Translations under genes and position numbers: made by a program
Notes under the pieces: model-generated
The model's database searches: none
Told to the model about the DNA's origin: nothing
The model's input: only the letters and a program-made list of their open reading frames with translations
DNA from: Sinonovacula constricta
Taxonomy: Eukaryota; Mollusca; Bivalvia; Cardiida; Solecurtidae
Assembly (NCBI GenBank): GCA_007844125.1
Contig: CM017563.1
Location: 36,699,837 to 36,763,836 of the forward strand
Length of the DNA: 64,000 bases
Direction of reading: 5' to 3'
Part shown: positions 39,241 through 53,400 of the stretch, piece by piece
How positions within the stretch are numbered: position 1 is the stretch's first letter
Layout: every line of letters begins with the position of its first letter

Positions 39241-42200
39241 AGAGATTATATCCCTTCAATTTCTATTAAACCTTTTTGAACAATGAACTAAAAGCCGATG
39301 TACAACATTACTTATACCATTCGGAAAACATTTGTTTGCCTTAAACATGTATAAAACCCTCTTCTTGATTATTTGGTGCCTACACGTTAAACCAATTAAC
39401 ATTAGGCCCAATATGTGTCGTGACTTGCATGTTTTGGGGATGATATATTGGTATTACAAGTAAAGACAAACGCGGAAAAGGAGAAATTTACTTTGCTATG
39501 TAAAGGCGCAAACACTGCATGCATTTATAAATCGCAAGGAAAATGTTGTGTATTTGAATTTGTTTGTCATTTACATGTAACTTAATATTCATAAAAATAA
39601 AACCTTCATCAATTTAATTGTTGACACGCGGTATAGTTTAATTTTTACACTAACAAACAGAACAACATTTGAAATAAAGCAATTTTTTTCGTAAGAAAGA
39701 AAAACGCCTATATAAACATTGTGAGTTATTTATCAATTATGTGCATCGGTTCTCCCAAGCTAACTTTCAAATTAGTGTCATATTTAGTGGCTACTACTGT
39801 TAAAGGCAAAACAGACCTAAGGTAAATCAAATAACAAAGTCAAATATAATTATCGGTGCGGCAGTTGTGGGTATAAGAGACAATAATAATAAAAAAACAA
39901 CAATCTAAGAATAGTTCGAATGAGGCAACTTGTCTAGATGTAATGTCTACAAGTAAAACATAATAATATCAACAAAACAATGTGTTACAACGTCAATGTC
40001 AATTCCCCACAAACAAACTTGGGGTTTAATGTCAGAATAAAATCTTAAAACCTTAAGACTAAAATAAATACTTTTACAAAAACACAAGATCTAGTTAGGA
40101 AAGTCTCAAATGTATCCTGATTTATTGTGTTTTTTTAATATCAGTACCCTTCTTGTATAATGTTTTCTGGCTATGCTGTCGTCTGGATTAATATTTTTTA
40201 AGCTATTCTTGTCTCACGAGAACATAACGGCCTTGTGTAAATTAGAAGTGTTGACATTACTTAATTGAGACTTTGTTGTCATATGTATTGACTACAGCCA
40301 TCTTCGATGATATATTTGTAAGTAATCCCACTTGGTGAAAATCCACATCAATGTCTGAAGCCTCAATTTAGAACGGTTACAATGGTGCTGATTTAGGGCA
40401 AATAGTAACATTTGCCTTGTATATATTGCATAAATAAACGTTGTTGTGTCCAGAAGCGCAGTTATCTGAGAATGAAACAATTTCGGATCAGTCGAAATAA
40501 CTTCAAATATGAAATTTTTTCCTAGTTCATGTAATATTATGTTCGAAATCACTCACTTATGTTTGTTGTTTTTTCTTTTAAATATACATGATATAATTAG
40601 TAGCTATGCAATGAGTTAAGCGCTGAACAAGCAACCATCCAATATGTTACATAAATAAAGTAAGTGACTTATTAATTTAACCAGGACCTACAAGTGCTAA
40701 AATTATTTAATGTAAAACGCTGGATATTTATTGATACACATATTTGGTCACTTCCTTAAACATACGCCAACCGAAAAATCACACTTTACCCAAGTGGATA
40801 TCTTGAGGAACAACTGTTTATACAGTATATATAGTTGAACGAATAAGGAAAAAAGAGTTGCGCATACAATATGAGTTTTTATAGTAGCCATAGGCCTACG
40901 GAATAACTGACTGATGAATGTATAATCTTAATCAAAAGGTTCCCTGTGCTTGTCTCTTTGAATTTTCGTATAATCTCGAGTAAATTGAGTTAACGTCAGT
41001 GATCATTAATTTCCGGTCTAGATGTCTTCGCATAACAAAAGGAGTAACACTTTTACGTTATTTTACTTATATTTCACTTTAAATATTAATGGAGGCTGGA
41101 AAGATATGTTAGATGATGTTTGTAACATCAGCAAAAATAACTAAAGCGTACACGATTTTTTCATCTCATTATATCCAGAAACGTGTTTAAAGTATTCGCC
41201 TTAAATATTAAGTAATACTACGAAATGAAATTCGTTACATACTGCAATAAGAAGCTGCTTTGGAAAGATACATACTACGGAATGCTTTCTTTCAAACAAG
41301 ATGAACAGCTTTATGTAAGCATTAAATGATAATCCTGCTGTCTTAATAAATAGTGCTGAGGCATTGTGACACCTTTTTCTGATCGATCCAGAAATGCACA
41401 AATTATGTTGATCATTTTATTGGCGCACAAAGTTTATGACTATTTTATGAGAATAACTTCAATTTTTACATTGCATTGAACCTTCTAATGTTACTATCTT
41501 CTATGTGTGGTTAAAATTACCACCACACACTCAATCATTTTAATTTTCAGAATAACTTCTTGAAATGAAATATCTTACACAAACATAACAATTTCTATAT
41601 TCACGTCATGTTCTTGCCTATCTTTATTTTACTCAAACATATTTTGTATAAAAATAAAGTGATGTCATTTGGCATTAATACATGGACATTGATTGCATGC
41701 AGTCTTTTGCCGCGTATTTGCATAAAAGCCAGCCCATTTTTTAAAATAATGTTTACTTGATGCTGTGAACACATAACGTGTTGCAACATCCATCATAGTT
41801 ATATTATAATCTTCAAAGATATTGTTTGTTCTAGTCTTAGATAAAATTATCTTTTTCATCAGAAGGACACCCAACATTTCATGCGTTTGAGAAAAACCAA
41901 CATGCACATCTCCCCAATAAGAGTCTGCACAGAGATTCACCTCTTCTTTATATACGTTTTATCATCATAAATAGTGATAGTTTTCAACAGCCATAGAAGT
42001 CTTAAATTCACCAAATTCATTGGCCAATTTTGACTAAGTTAATATGTCGCATCCATACAAATATTTAGCGAGGCTGAAACTTTTGAAGTAGATTTTCGTG
42101 TCATGCTTTATAACATTGGATTTGTTCAAGACAAACCCAGCCGTTTGCTGATTATACCTTACATTACCAGATATCAGTGTTAAATGCTAAGTTTGAAGTT

Positions 42201-43554
42201 TTTGCATCCTAGATGATATTTATCAAACTGATTAACAAGAAACTGTTTAGTTGCAAGGCTTTTTATACACATTGTGCGTATTTCAGGAAGTTGATTGCTT
42301 TCATAAAGTAGATTTTGCATTTGCGTTTTATTTCAGAACATTACAAGGTGTTGCTTTCAGAGCCGCAGTAATTTTATCTCATAGAATTGAGGATACTGAA
42401 CAAAACAACGTGCATGAAATAAAAATGAACAGCTTTTATTGGTAACTTAATTGCAACTTACAGACAGTCAGGCACCAACTTAAAAGTTTAATTGTAATTT
42501 GTCTCGAACATTTTATTTTAGGCACGCAATAAAAATAATAGAATTTGCGGTTGTTGTTAACCGGTATGAGACGAATTTTATTTAAAGTTTTGATGCTAAC
42601 CAATGGATTAAGTATATTTTCACAGTAAACAGTTTTCTGAATTAAAAACAACAACAACAGCAACATGTCAAATCAAACATCCCTTTTCTAAGATAATCTT
42701 GTGATTTCCTAAATAACGTAAAAAGTATTTCATTAATAAATCATTAATAAACAATGTCAACAACTTTGAAATATAAAACGGTTTGAGATATTGTTTTAAG
42801 ATGTTTTAAATATACGGCATCTATTACGAGTGCTCATGCCTTCACGGTATTTTGTCTTTTGTGTTCTGTTTTCAAATAAAAATTTAGAATAACGAAAACA
42901 GGTGGGATCATTCCGTAGAAGAGACGTATTTTAAAAGAAATGGCAAAAATGCCTGCAACAAGAGACAACATCAACTATACAATTAATGTTACCACAATTT
43001 CTTCTTTATTTTCATTAACTGTACTCGTAAATTACATTTTTCTGTAGTAAGATTCAAACATTTGTCATAAGATTTAAGAACTGATGTGATTACGTAAATT
43101 AGCGATTCAGTTTATGAAAACTGTGTTATTCAGCAATTGATTTATAATCAAAGTACAGAATATTACTTATATCATCTTGTCCGTGTATAAGATACTTGGC
43201 TCGCTGTATTTGGTGCCTACACGTTAAACGCATATCTATCAGGCCCAGTGTATGTATGTGTTGTGACATAAACGACACCAACGTGTTTTTTTAAGAATAA
43301 TATACAGGATTTTCCAGAAAAACAAAACAAAAGAAGACAAAACATAATATTTACATCACACGCACTCACGGGATGTGATATGTTTATGTGCTAAGACTGC
43401 ACGCATATATAAATCACCAGTGAATTTGATATATTTGATTTTGTTTGCAACTTATCTTAATTAATGTTCATGTATTTAATCACCCAACACATAATGTGAC
43501 GCTAGCTTAAAGCAAATGGCCACAGCACACACTGAAGTCTGATTTTTTTTATCC

Positions 43555-43760
43555 AAGGATGACATTTTTATTTTGTAATAATCACTGAACGGGGGGAAAT
43601 ATTTATTAAGTTTGATGTGAAAAGGCACAGGACAAAGGTATTCACATTCAAACCGAATATATAAGTAAGAACAGATCTGCGATGAGTCATTCAATAAAAA
43701 GAGCAAACCCAACAGTTACAGCATTGGAGCGGTCAGTCGGCAAAAGGTACCGAATGGAGT
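43555..43760 (-). repeat. Short dispersed repeat R, inverted copy
   Basis: On the minus strand this reads TTTTGCCGACTGACCGCTCC, then GTTGGGTTTGCTCTTTTTAT, AATGACTCATCGCAGATCTG, GGTTTGAATGTGAATACC and TTTGTCCTGTGCC. It is the best match for the upstream end of the copy at 11775. It is the only clearly inverted R copy in the window. Confidence 0.65.
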
Positions 43761-45194
43761 TTTGGAGAGCTCTAACCTCGTGGTTTCTCATATGCAAAAT
43801 GCCCAGTCGCTGACATTTTCCGTGTTCATGACGAAGTTGTGAAATCATTGAAAAAAAGTATACACAACATTTTCACGAGAATAAATAACTTGCAGCGTTG
43901 CTCCTTTGCTAATTTGTAACTTGAAGTCATAATTTGTAAATTATGAAACAGGCAATACCCATCATGAACAGATCAAATCACAAAGTCACATATACTTATC
44001 GGGGCTGTAGATGTGAGCCCATGCGGCAATACAAATCTTAAAAGGGTTGGAATGAGACAACATGTTTAGGCACAACATCTTTTCGCAAAACATAAAAATG
44101 CCGAAAATATTAGCGTCAAAAATGACAATTGACAAACCTTATGACTTCTTACTGTATTAATAGTAATACATGTTCGTGTCGCACCATTTAAACTTCTTTG
44201 GTTATTTAATCAAACATGGGTTATTTTTATTTACAGTACCTCCTTCGGGTTTGTCAGGAATAGCAAACTATAACTATTGCAACATATGTTAAAATTTAAA
44301 AAGACAGAGGTAAATGTATTCACAGTCATGTGTAACAAGGGAATCGATAGAATCGATGGATGCTCCCTGAATATACGCTAGTAAAAAGGGCTCCGGACAC
44401 AATAAAAGTAAATAACAATAACTCCTAAATTATGCAAAATATAGTGATGCTTATTCATGAATTGTGAGTGAAATAACTACTCGTTATCAAACAAGTAGTT
44501 ATATGTCAATGACCATTTAAGATGTTCTTTTTTCTAATCTAAATGTCCAGGAAACATTTAAACAAGTCTTTATTAGCACAGCCTGAACGAATCCAATCCC
44601 GATGTACAAAATAGTATTCGCAAACCATTTCTTAGCCAAATCAAATGATGGTCCCCAAAATGTATTGATAAAAAATAACCCTATCGGAGATAATTTTAGA
44701 AAAAGTTTAGCTTAGCCAGCGGATACTGGTGCTACTTTGCATGGCAAAACATGAAATATACAAGCATATGGCAACTAATAGCATACGTTTTTTGTTGAGA
44801 ATTACATGCTTATGCAGATAATATTTTCTTACTTAATAAATATCTCCACTGTTCCACAGAATTTTTATTTACTTGTTGATGTTCTTTCACTATACTAGCA
44901 TTCGCTTTTTACGCCACAAGTTATCACGTTTTCTTTACGATAGAAGTTTCCAGCTAACTTATATTGGAACAATAAAGTACATGCAGAAAAGAAGTTACCT
45001 GTCACTATTAGTATCTAAGAGGGGTTGTCTCACATTGTTTTATGAAAATAGCAATAATATATTTGTATGACATGTAAATTGTCTAAAATGCTCTACAAAT
45101 TGAAAATTAGATTTCGCATTTAGAAAACATCCGTCTTAATTCTTTTGTTAACTCCGGGACTACTGTCATTTGTAAATGCATGGGATCGTTAATA

Positions 45195-45410
45195 TACCTA
45201 TTTCCAAGGCGAAATCTTTTGGGATTATTTTTTTGTTGAAGGACTCCTCATATATTTGTTCTTACATTTACATTTGGCTTGCCGGTCAATACCTTTTACT
45301 CGTACCTTTTCAAATTTTGGCATATGTCGCAATGCTCATATGCCATATATTCCTAAATACGTGTTTGTTTTAAAGCCATGGCGAAGGAATGGCTGTAAAT
45401 TCCAATTGGT
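45195..45410 (+). repeat. Short dispersed repeat R, copy with extended right end
   Basis: Shows TTGAAGGACTCCTCATATAT, TTGTTCTTACATTTACATTTG, GGTCAATACCTTTTACTC and CATATATTCCTAAATACG, then sequence matching the continuation beyond the SINE at 16746. Its translation resembles the minus-strand frame at 43476-43712 over about 30 residues, but the 16305 copy has stops in that frame, so the similarity is at the DNA level. Confidence 0.55.
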
Positions 45411-45683
45411 TAAATATTTCCTTGACATCGTGATATATCAATACGTTTTCATAACACCAAATAAACAGCATGGCAACCTATTACCTACATTACTGGTTGA
45501 AAAATAGAGTTTAAACTCTTTAACCAGATTTTCAACGAAAGTCCTGGTTATTAGAGTGGGATATGGCGGGCGGGCGTAGGTGCATGCGAGCGAGCGGCGT
45601 CATACAGAGTGTTTCAGCTAAATAACTTCAGTTTGGCTAAACTAATATTGCTGAAATTTATTTAGCAATCTTACATGAAAACC

Positions 45684-45900
45684 TACCTTGGGACTGGATT
45701 TGGGACCCTACGGTCCTTTGTTGGTTGTTTATGTGCAAACTTAGCTTGGGATTGAATAAGGGGCCTCATCAGGTTTTCTACATGCACACTACTGTTTTCT
45801 TCAATTTCACAACCATATATCTGCAGCCTTTTTATTCTACTACTAAAATTAATTGTTAAATCGTTGCCATCCTCATCGATAATTAAATCAGCACAAATGT
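45684..45900 (-). CDS. Candidate internal exon of an unknown gene
   Basis: An open minus-strand frame is bounded by an acceptor-like AATGTTCCAG and by a strong donor-like CCCAAG|GTAGGT. Its translation is hydrophilic and mixed in composition (for example DLIIDEDGNDLTINFSS and PTKDRRVPNPVPR), unlike the Leu/Ile/Tyr-rich chance frames elsewhere in the window. It lacks an ATG, so it would be an internal exon. No domain is recognised, no partner exons were found and it lies near the end of a decayed array, so it may be chance. Confidence 0.2.
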
Positions 45901-47014
45901 TGCTGGAACATTGACAATGCACGAAATTGCAGCAAATGGAGTTTAATTAACACACTTTCTATGCTTCAATATCAGGTGTGCCTCACAGGCGTCTTGTTAT
46001 GAAAACAATATACGTCAATTTCATATAACACGTAATTTCCTAATTCACATGCAGCATGACTATAATACATAAATTGAATAATGCCGACAGCTTAAAAGGA
46101 ATGTTGATTATTTTTCTAGGAAATTACAACACCATCTGTTTGTGTTTTGCACACAGAACAAATTATCAAAACTAAAATTTATTACTGCTGAGAACGAAAA
46201 ACGTATACAAAGGGTTATTATTTCTTTACAAATCTGGTCATTACAATCACCCTTCTTGTAAAAAAACTGTATGAAGAAAAGCTGTATGTAAACATGGTAG
46301 AGTAATATGGTTTAGTTTTGGTCTTGGAATAAACCCTCACATTTTAGGCGTATATCAAATCCAGTAGTATCATCCAAAGGAGTTTTTGGGATTATATACA
46401 TATAAATTTCCTGATCATACAGAATACAGATATATTCGATAAAACCCCCCAAGCGGTCAGTGGTATGATTTGATATATGTTAATTGGGAACGTTCGTGAT
46501 TGTCCATCACATGGGAAATATAGTGCAATAATATATTCCTAATTATTACCGAAATCAGTCTGCTTTACCTTCATCTCATACAGCATCTTTTGTGGATTTT
46601 ACAAACAAATAAGGAATTGTTTTTACATAATAAAAATGTCGCTTATTTCTGTGTGTGACGCAATTGAATGTGCACAATAACATGATTGAAGGCTTCTATA
46701 ACAGTGGCGTTTAGCTCGTCATTAAAATCGAACTTAAAAGGGGTTTGTTTTCTTCATATCTATGTTTGAATGACAGAAAGGAAACAGGTTTGAATGCAAT
46801 ATTTTTAGTTAGAGATATGGACAATGTTTATATTTGTATCAGTATAAGGGTGTCATGGTGAATTAAGGACAGCAACAGAGTTTTATATATTTATAGGATT
46901 GTATGTGTTATATCGTACTAAGGGACAAAATATAATATATACATGTATATGACTTTTTAAGTTTTTGAATATGCGAACATGTATACAATATAGTACACAT
47001 GTTTATTAGGCATG

Positions 47015-47450
47015 TCAGCGATTACTCGGATACTCGAGTTCTCGACCAGAAGATGAATTAAAAGATGTGTTCTCGGTTAACTGGACCCTAGCTTATTGCT
47101 GCCAGTCGCAAGACCCAGTCCCTCACTTACACATGATTGCATCAATCGTGTATGCTGGATATACTGTCCCAGCAGGCCCCCTATTGTCTGTCACTTAATA
47201 AACTGCTAGACAGGTCACTTTGTCGCTGATTAGTCCCAGTCAACTGAATACCCCCAAAGCCTCATTTCTCTGGACAGTTTGTGACATGCTAATTACACGT
47301 TAATAGGCTAATGTCCGAACCGCCCACCAATTGTTCTGATTGGATGGTAAAAAGCTAATCAACTACTTATTGGTCGTTACACTGAGCTCCTTTCGGACAG
47401 GAAATACATTAGGCAAATCTTGCTTAGCATATGACGTAAGGCGAGGGTAA
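47015..47450. mobile_element. GC-richer patch, possible hAT-type element remnant
   Basis: Starts near GTCAGCGATTACTCGG and ACTCGAGTTCTCG. Runs built on ATTACTCGAGTACTCG are common at the ends of hAT-type elements. The next 400 bases are richer in C and CCC words than the flanks and contain no open frame. No matching inverted end or 8-bp target duplication was found, so this is only a suggestion. A 15-base tandem doublet (TAAGCATTTGATTTG) sits just after, near 47461. Confidence 0.3.
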
Positions 47451-47479
47451 AGAAAAACAATAAGCATTTGATTTGTAAG

Positions 47480-50000
47480 CATTTGATTTGTTTCACCTGC
47501 GAAGTAAGCCAGTTAAGATAACCCTTTGTTAGCATTCAATGTACACTATGCGGTCAGTATTAACATTTTAAGATGGGAAAACTAACATGAATAACATTCG
47601 CAACTATACCTTAGTCGATCTAAAACAGACCACATTTACGTCCGAACGGAAACACAAACACTCTTTGTTTTGTGGCGTTGAATCTTACACAGAATGACAA
47701 TGATATAGGTTGTATATGCGAACGTTTATATATTTATCATGAATATTTTAAGTCTCAAATGCATATTACCGATATTTAAAACCATTATTGACGTTTATAC
47801 ATTATCATCTTCCGAAGAACACATGTACAATTTTTGTTTACATGGCTGTGTTAACAGACTCCAAATGTTTCTCCGAACGTGTACAGACCGTAAAGTTTGA
47901 AACGTTTTCGTCATTACAAATTACTCTATCAATAGATAAAATGTATTCAATATAAATATAACATATATAGCCAATGCTAGGGATATAATTGTATATATTC
48001 CTTTTATATATTGCAGATAAGAAACTAGATAACATTACGGGAAATTACATTTTATATGAAAATAACGACCGAGTATTGATTTAAGTACTCGCTGACAACT
48101 CTAATATATACATTAGGGTATGCAATATAACAGGTAGATACTATTGTTTCGGTCACAACACAAGTCTTTATTTATATATTTTTATATATTATTATAGCAT
48201 CGCTTTGACCAAGTGCCGTCTACTGTACTTCGTCGTATGGACTCCGTAACCTTTGCGAGACAGTCACGGTTACATTTTCGTACTAAAATATTACATTAAA
48301 TACTTAACATTTTTTCACAATTCATTTATACACTTGTTATCCAATACATAGTGAGACAACTGCATTAATACCCTAAAGTATTATTTAAGTTGCATGCTTA
48401 AAAATATAAAAGTAACATTCAATTGGTGTTTTTATAAAGGGTACAAGAGCTAGGCAACTTTAATTTATGTAGCTTAAATGGTTGGTGCAGCTCCATCAGT
48501 AAACCTGGAAGAGATAGGTAAACCGTATTCATAGTTCTGAAATTGTACTTACACGAGATAAGGATTAACAAATTATTTTGTTTTATTATTACGCCACACC
48601 AAATGCCACATATATGCGTACAAGCGTGTACCTCATCTAAGATAACTCTCAATTTAGATAGCCCCCGTAAAGACCAGATATGTTGCTATGGTAAAATATT
48701 ATTTGTTACATGAGTCCCTTTGCTTTCCATTAAGTGAACAAACTTCATATTTTCTTATACTACACTAGTTTAATACGGCTGTTTGATTGATGGGTTCGAA
48801 AGGACGTCATCATAATGCTGATCATCTCATACAAATATTTCACCAAGTATTGTTGTAAACATTTAGTAAAATCCCATATTGCGACTTAAATCATGTGACA
48901 AAAAAATCTGACACTTGTTGTCATTTGATAAAATCCGAATTTGCAGATTTACTACATAACTAATATGTTAAGATCTATTTTGATACCATTTAGGTATATG
49001 TGGCATCTCTGTTTCTTTTAGTCATACAATTATTGGCATTTCATTGTCACTTTCATTTACAATTATCATCAATTCTTAAGCAGAAATGTTAAGATAATTG
49101 GTGAACTTATTCATTTCAAGTCGTTTACTTTGTGTTTCCCAAAACTGACGTCCAGCTTTTTCTACATTTATTAAGAGAGTCAGATTAAAGTACACAACTT
49201 ATTGAATATGATTCTCTTCTTAATTGTCTATCGTTCTTTTTGGACAAAGGTTTCAGACCATAACCTTAAATTTATTAATATTAGTATTGGTAACAAACAA
49301 GAAATAAAACAATAATGTACTTTAAAGAAGTATTAAAACAGGGAATAAGCAATATATTCAAGAAGTGCAAATAGCAATAAAACGGTCAATGTAGTTTTCT
49401 CTCTGTAGACAATCTGCCGTTTTTTAAATGTCCATTGCCTTTGATCATGTACCTTGACCTGTCTTTTTGTTGCTCAATAGCAATGAAGATGGAATAAATT
49501 TTGTGCAGAATATCAATGGGGCATTGTCTTACCTTTGATCAGGGGTTTCAATCAAAGTTGATCGTGGATATATTGGTGATACGCGCCGAGATCAATGCTG
49601 CTTGGGGAGATTCTGGTAATTTCAGAAGTGTGTATATTTTCGCGGTTCAATGCGTCGGCAAACTTAATAGTTATTTTTCAACATTTGTTTGAGATAAAAC
49701 AACCAAATCGATTGCGTAAATGTATATTTAATGGCATTATTGGATAAAACGCATTTACCTCATTTGAAATATTTGTACAATTTTCTAAAGAACTTTATGA
49801 GAAAATAAATGAACATGGTAAAGAAAACAAACGAATAAAAATGCTTTCTTGCTTACTGTGAAGCCTGAAAAAATAAAGATATCTCCAAAGAAAATATAAC
49901 AGGAGCGGTTTTACCTCTGATGACATGACAAATAATAAAGGCAGACATAATTAGAAGTTATACATACAGTGTAAGTTCCCTTAAGTAGCATTAGAGACCG
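47480..50000. other. Intergenic sequence, no gene seen
   Basis: AT-rich sequence without supported genes. A faint similarity to duplicated segment S is visible near 49500-49700 (TGTCTTACCTTTGATC and CAATGCGTCGGCAAAC), too weak to call as a copy. Confidence 0.4.
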
Positions 50001-50039
50001 CTAAAGTTGCCTTACCTATATAGGGCACGACTTGGTAGA

Positions 50040-50207
50040 CGAAGAGAACAAGAGAGATTGATGCAAAGCTCAAAGGTCGCCGTCGAGATCCTATTCAACA
50101 TTGAAACAATTTTGCCCAAATACAAACCGACCAAGCAACGGAGAAACCTTGTTACTATGAAAAGATTTACGATGCCGTCAAAAGCACATGTCTTAAAAGT
50201 ATATCCA
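50040..50207 (+). CDS. Weak candidate exon ending in a strong donor site
   Basis: A frame of basic, charged composition, better balanced than the surroundings, ends at TATCCA|GTAAGT, a near-consensus splice donor. An acceptor-like AACAAGAG lies near 50050. The minus strand is also open here, and no domain or neighbouring exon is recognised, so chance is likely. Confidence 0.12.
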
Positions 50208-50622
50208 GTAAGTAATTTTCTTTTGACGCATAGCAAAAGGTCCGAATAAAAAAGAGCAGAACTTTTGACATGTATATAGTAAATTCTCTATAAATCATGC
50301 ATGCATATGTGAAAAGATAACAGGTTCAAGTAATTTAGTATTTAAACTACAATCTAGTTTAATTCTGATATTCATGAAAGTGCCGCACTTGAATCGTTTA
50401 CAGAACATGGGGCCATCTTTAGGACTTTTCCAGGAAGGATTACATTTAGACGGGTTGCCTTAAGTCCGCGTGTTCTTTATGTCTCAAAGAACTATCCGGT
50501 CATCTTATTATGTAAAAGCAATGCAAGTTATTGTCTGCTGCAAGCAATATAATATTTTGCACGATTTCCGGGTCGTAACCCTAACTTATACTCCCTCTGA
50601 TATATTCTATTAATATATAGCA

Positions 50623-50903
50623 CTTGGGATTGGGATTAGCCGGCATTTTGGCCGATACTGCGCAGCGACATTTCTATCATTATAGCACAGGGGCACTTAT
50701 GAGGTGCCCAGGGACTGAACCCGGCCGGTCCATTATACTGACACCGACGAGTCAGGCGTAATGCTGTCCCCTTAGCCCCGAGCGTTAGGAGGGAAGCCAT
50801 TACTACCAACTTTAAAGTCTTTGGTATGACCCGGCCGGGGATCGAACCCACGACCTCCCGATCCGCAAGCCGACGCTCTACCACCTGAGCTATTGCGGCC
50901 GGT
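50623..50903 (-). mobile_element. SINE family A, full length, perfect 13-bp target duplication
   Basis: The minus strand carries the full tRNA-like head with the A box (TAGCTCAGGTGGTAGAGCG) and B box (GGTTCGATCCC), the CCAAAGACTTTAAAGTTGG body and the ACTGCGCAGCGACATT-type 3' region. TTAATATATAGCA lies directly on both sides (50610-50622 and 50904-50916). The intact head and exact duplication point to a fairly recent insertion. The 116-codon minus-strand frame is inside the SINE and is not a gene. Confidence 0.93.
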
Positions 50904-50919
50904 TTAATATATAGCAGAA

Positions 50920-53399
<2,480 letters not shown>

Positions 53400-53400
<1 letters not shown>

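Larger units (their letters stand above)
20500..46600 (+). repeat. Right complex array: many diverged direct copies of a unit about 4-5 kb long
   Basis: Several short blocks recur in the same orientation. Block P (a GCTG.AAACATAACGTG core) is near 20869, 35619 and 41762, with a weaker match near 33672. Block H (AAATC.CA.GGGAAATCTAGT) is near 24598, 33940, 35885 and 46510, with weaker forms near 21100, 28870, 39520 and 43400. Block K (GTCATATTGGCGACG) is near 21651, 25108, 34396 and 36382. Block E (CTGACGTTATTTGT) is near 22300, 25655 and 37235. Block F (GCGGCAGACG, then AGCGAGGCTGAAA and TCAAACTGATT) is near 22760-23180, 37730-37890 and 41910-42240, with part near 27620. Block G (TTATTTATCAATTATGTGCA, then AAAGTCAAATAT) is near 24230, 29575, 39725 and 43870. 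Order is broadly kept. No frame is conserved, so the units look non-coding or long dead. Confidence 0.6.

Noticed and set aside
45176..45373. Peptide similarity between frames at 45176-45373 (+) and 43476-43712 (-)
   Set aside because: Both lie in copies of repeat R; other copies have stops in that frame, so the likeness comes from DNA similarity, not from a conserved protein.
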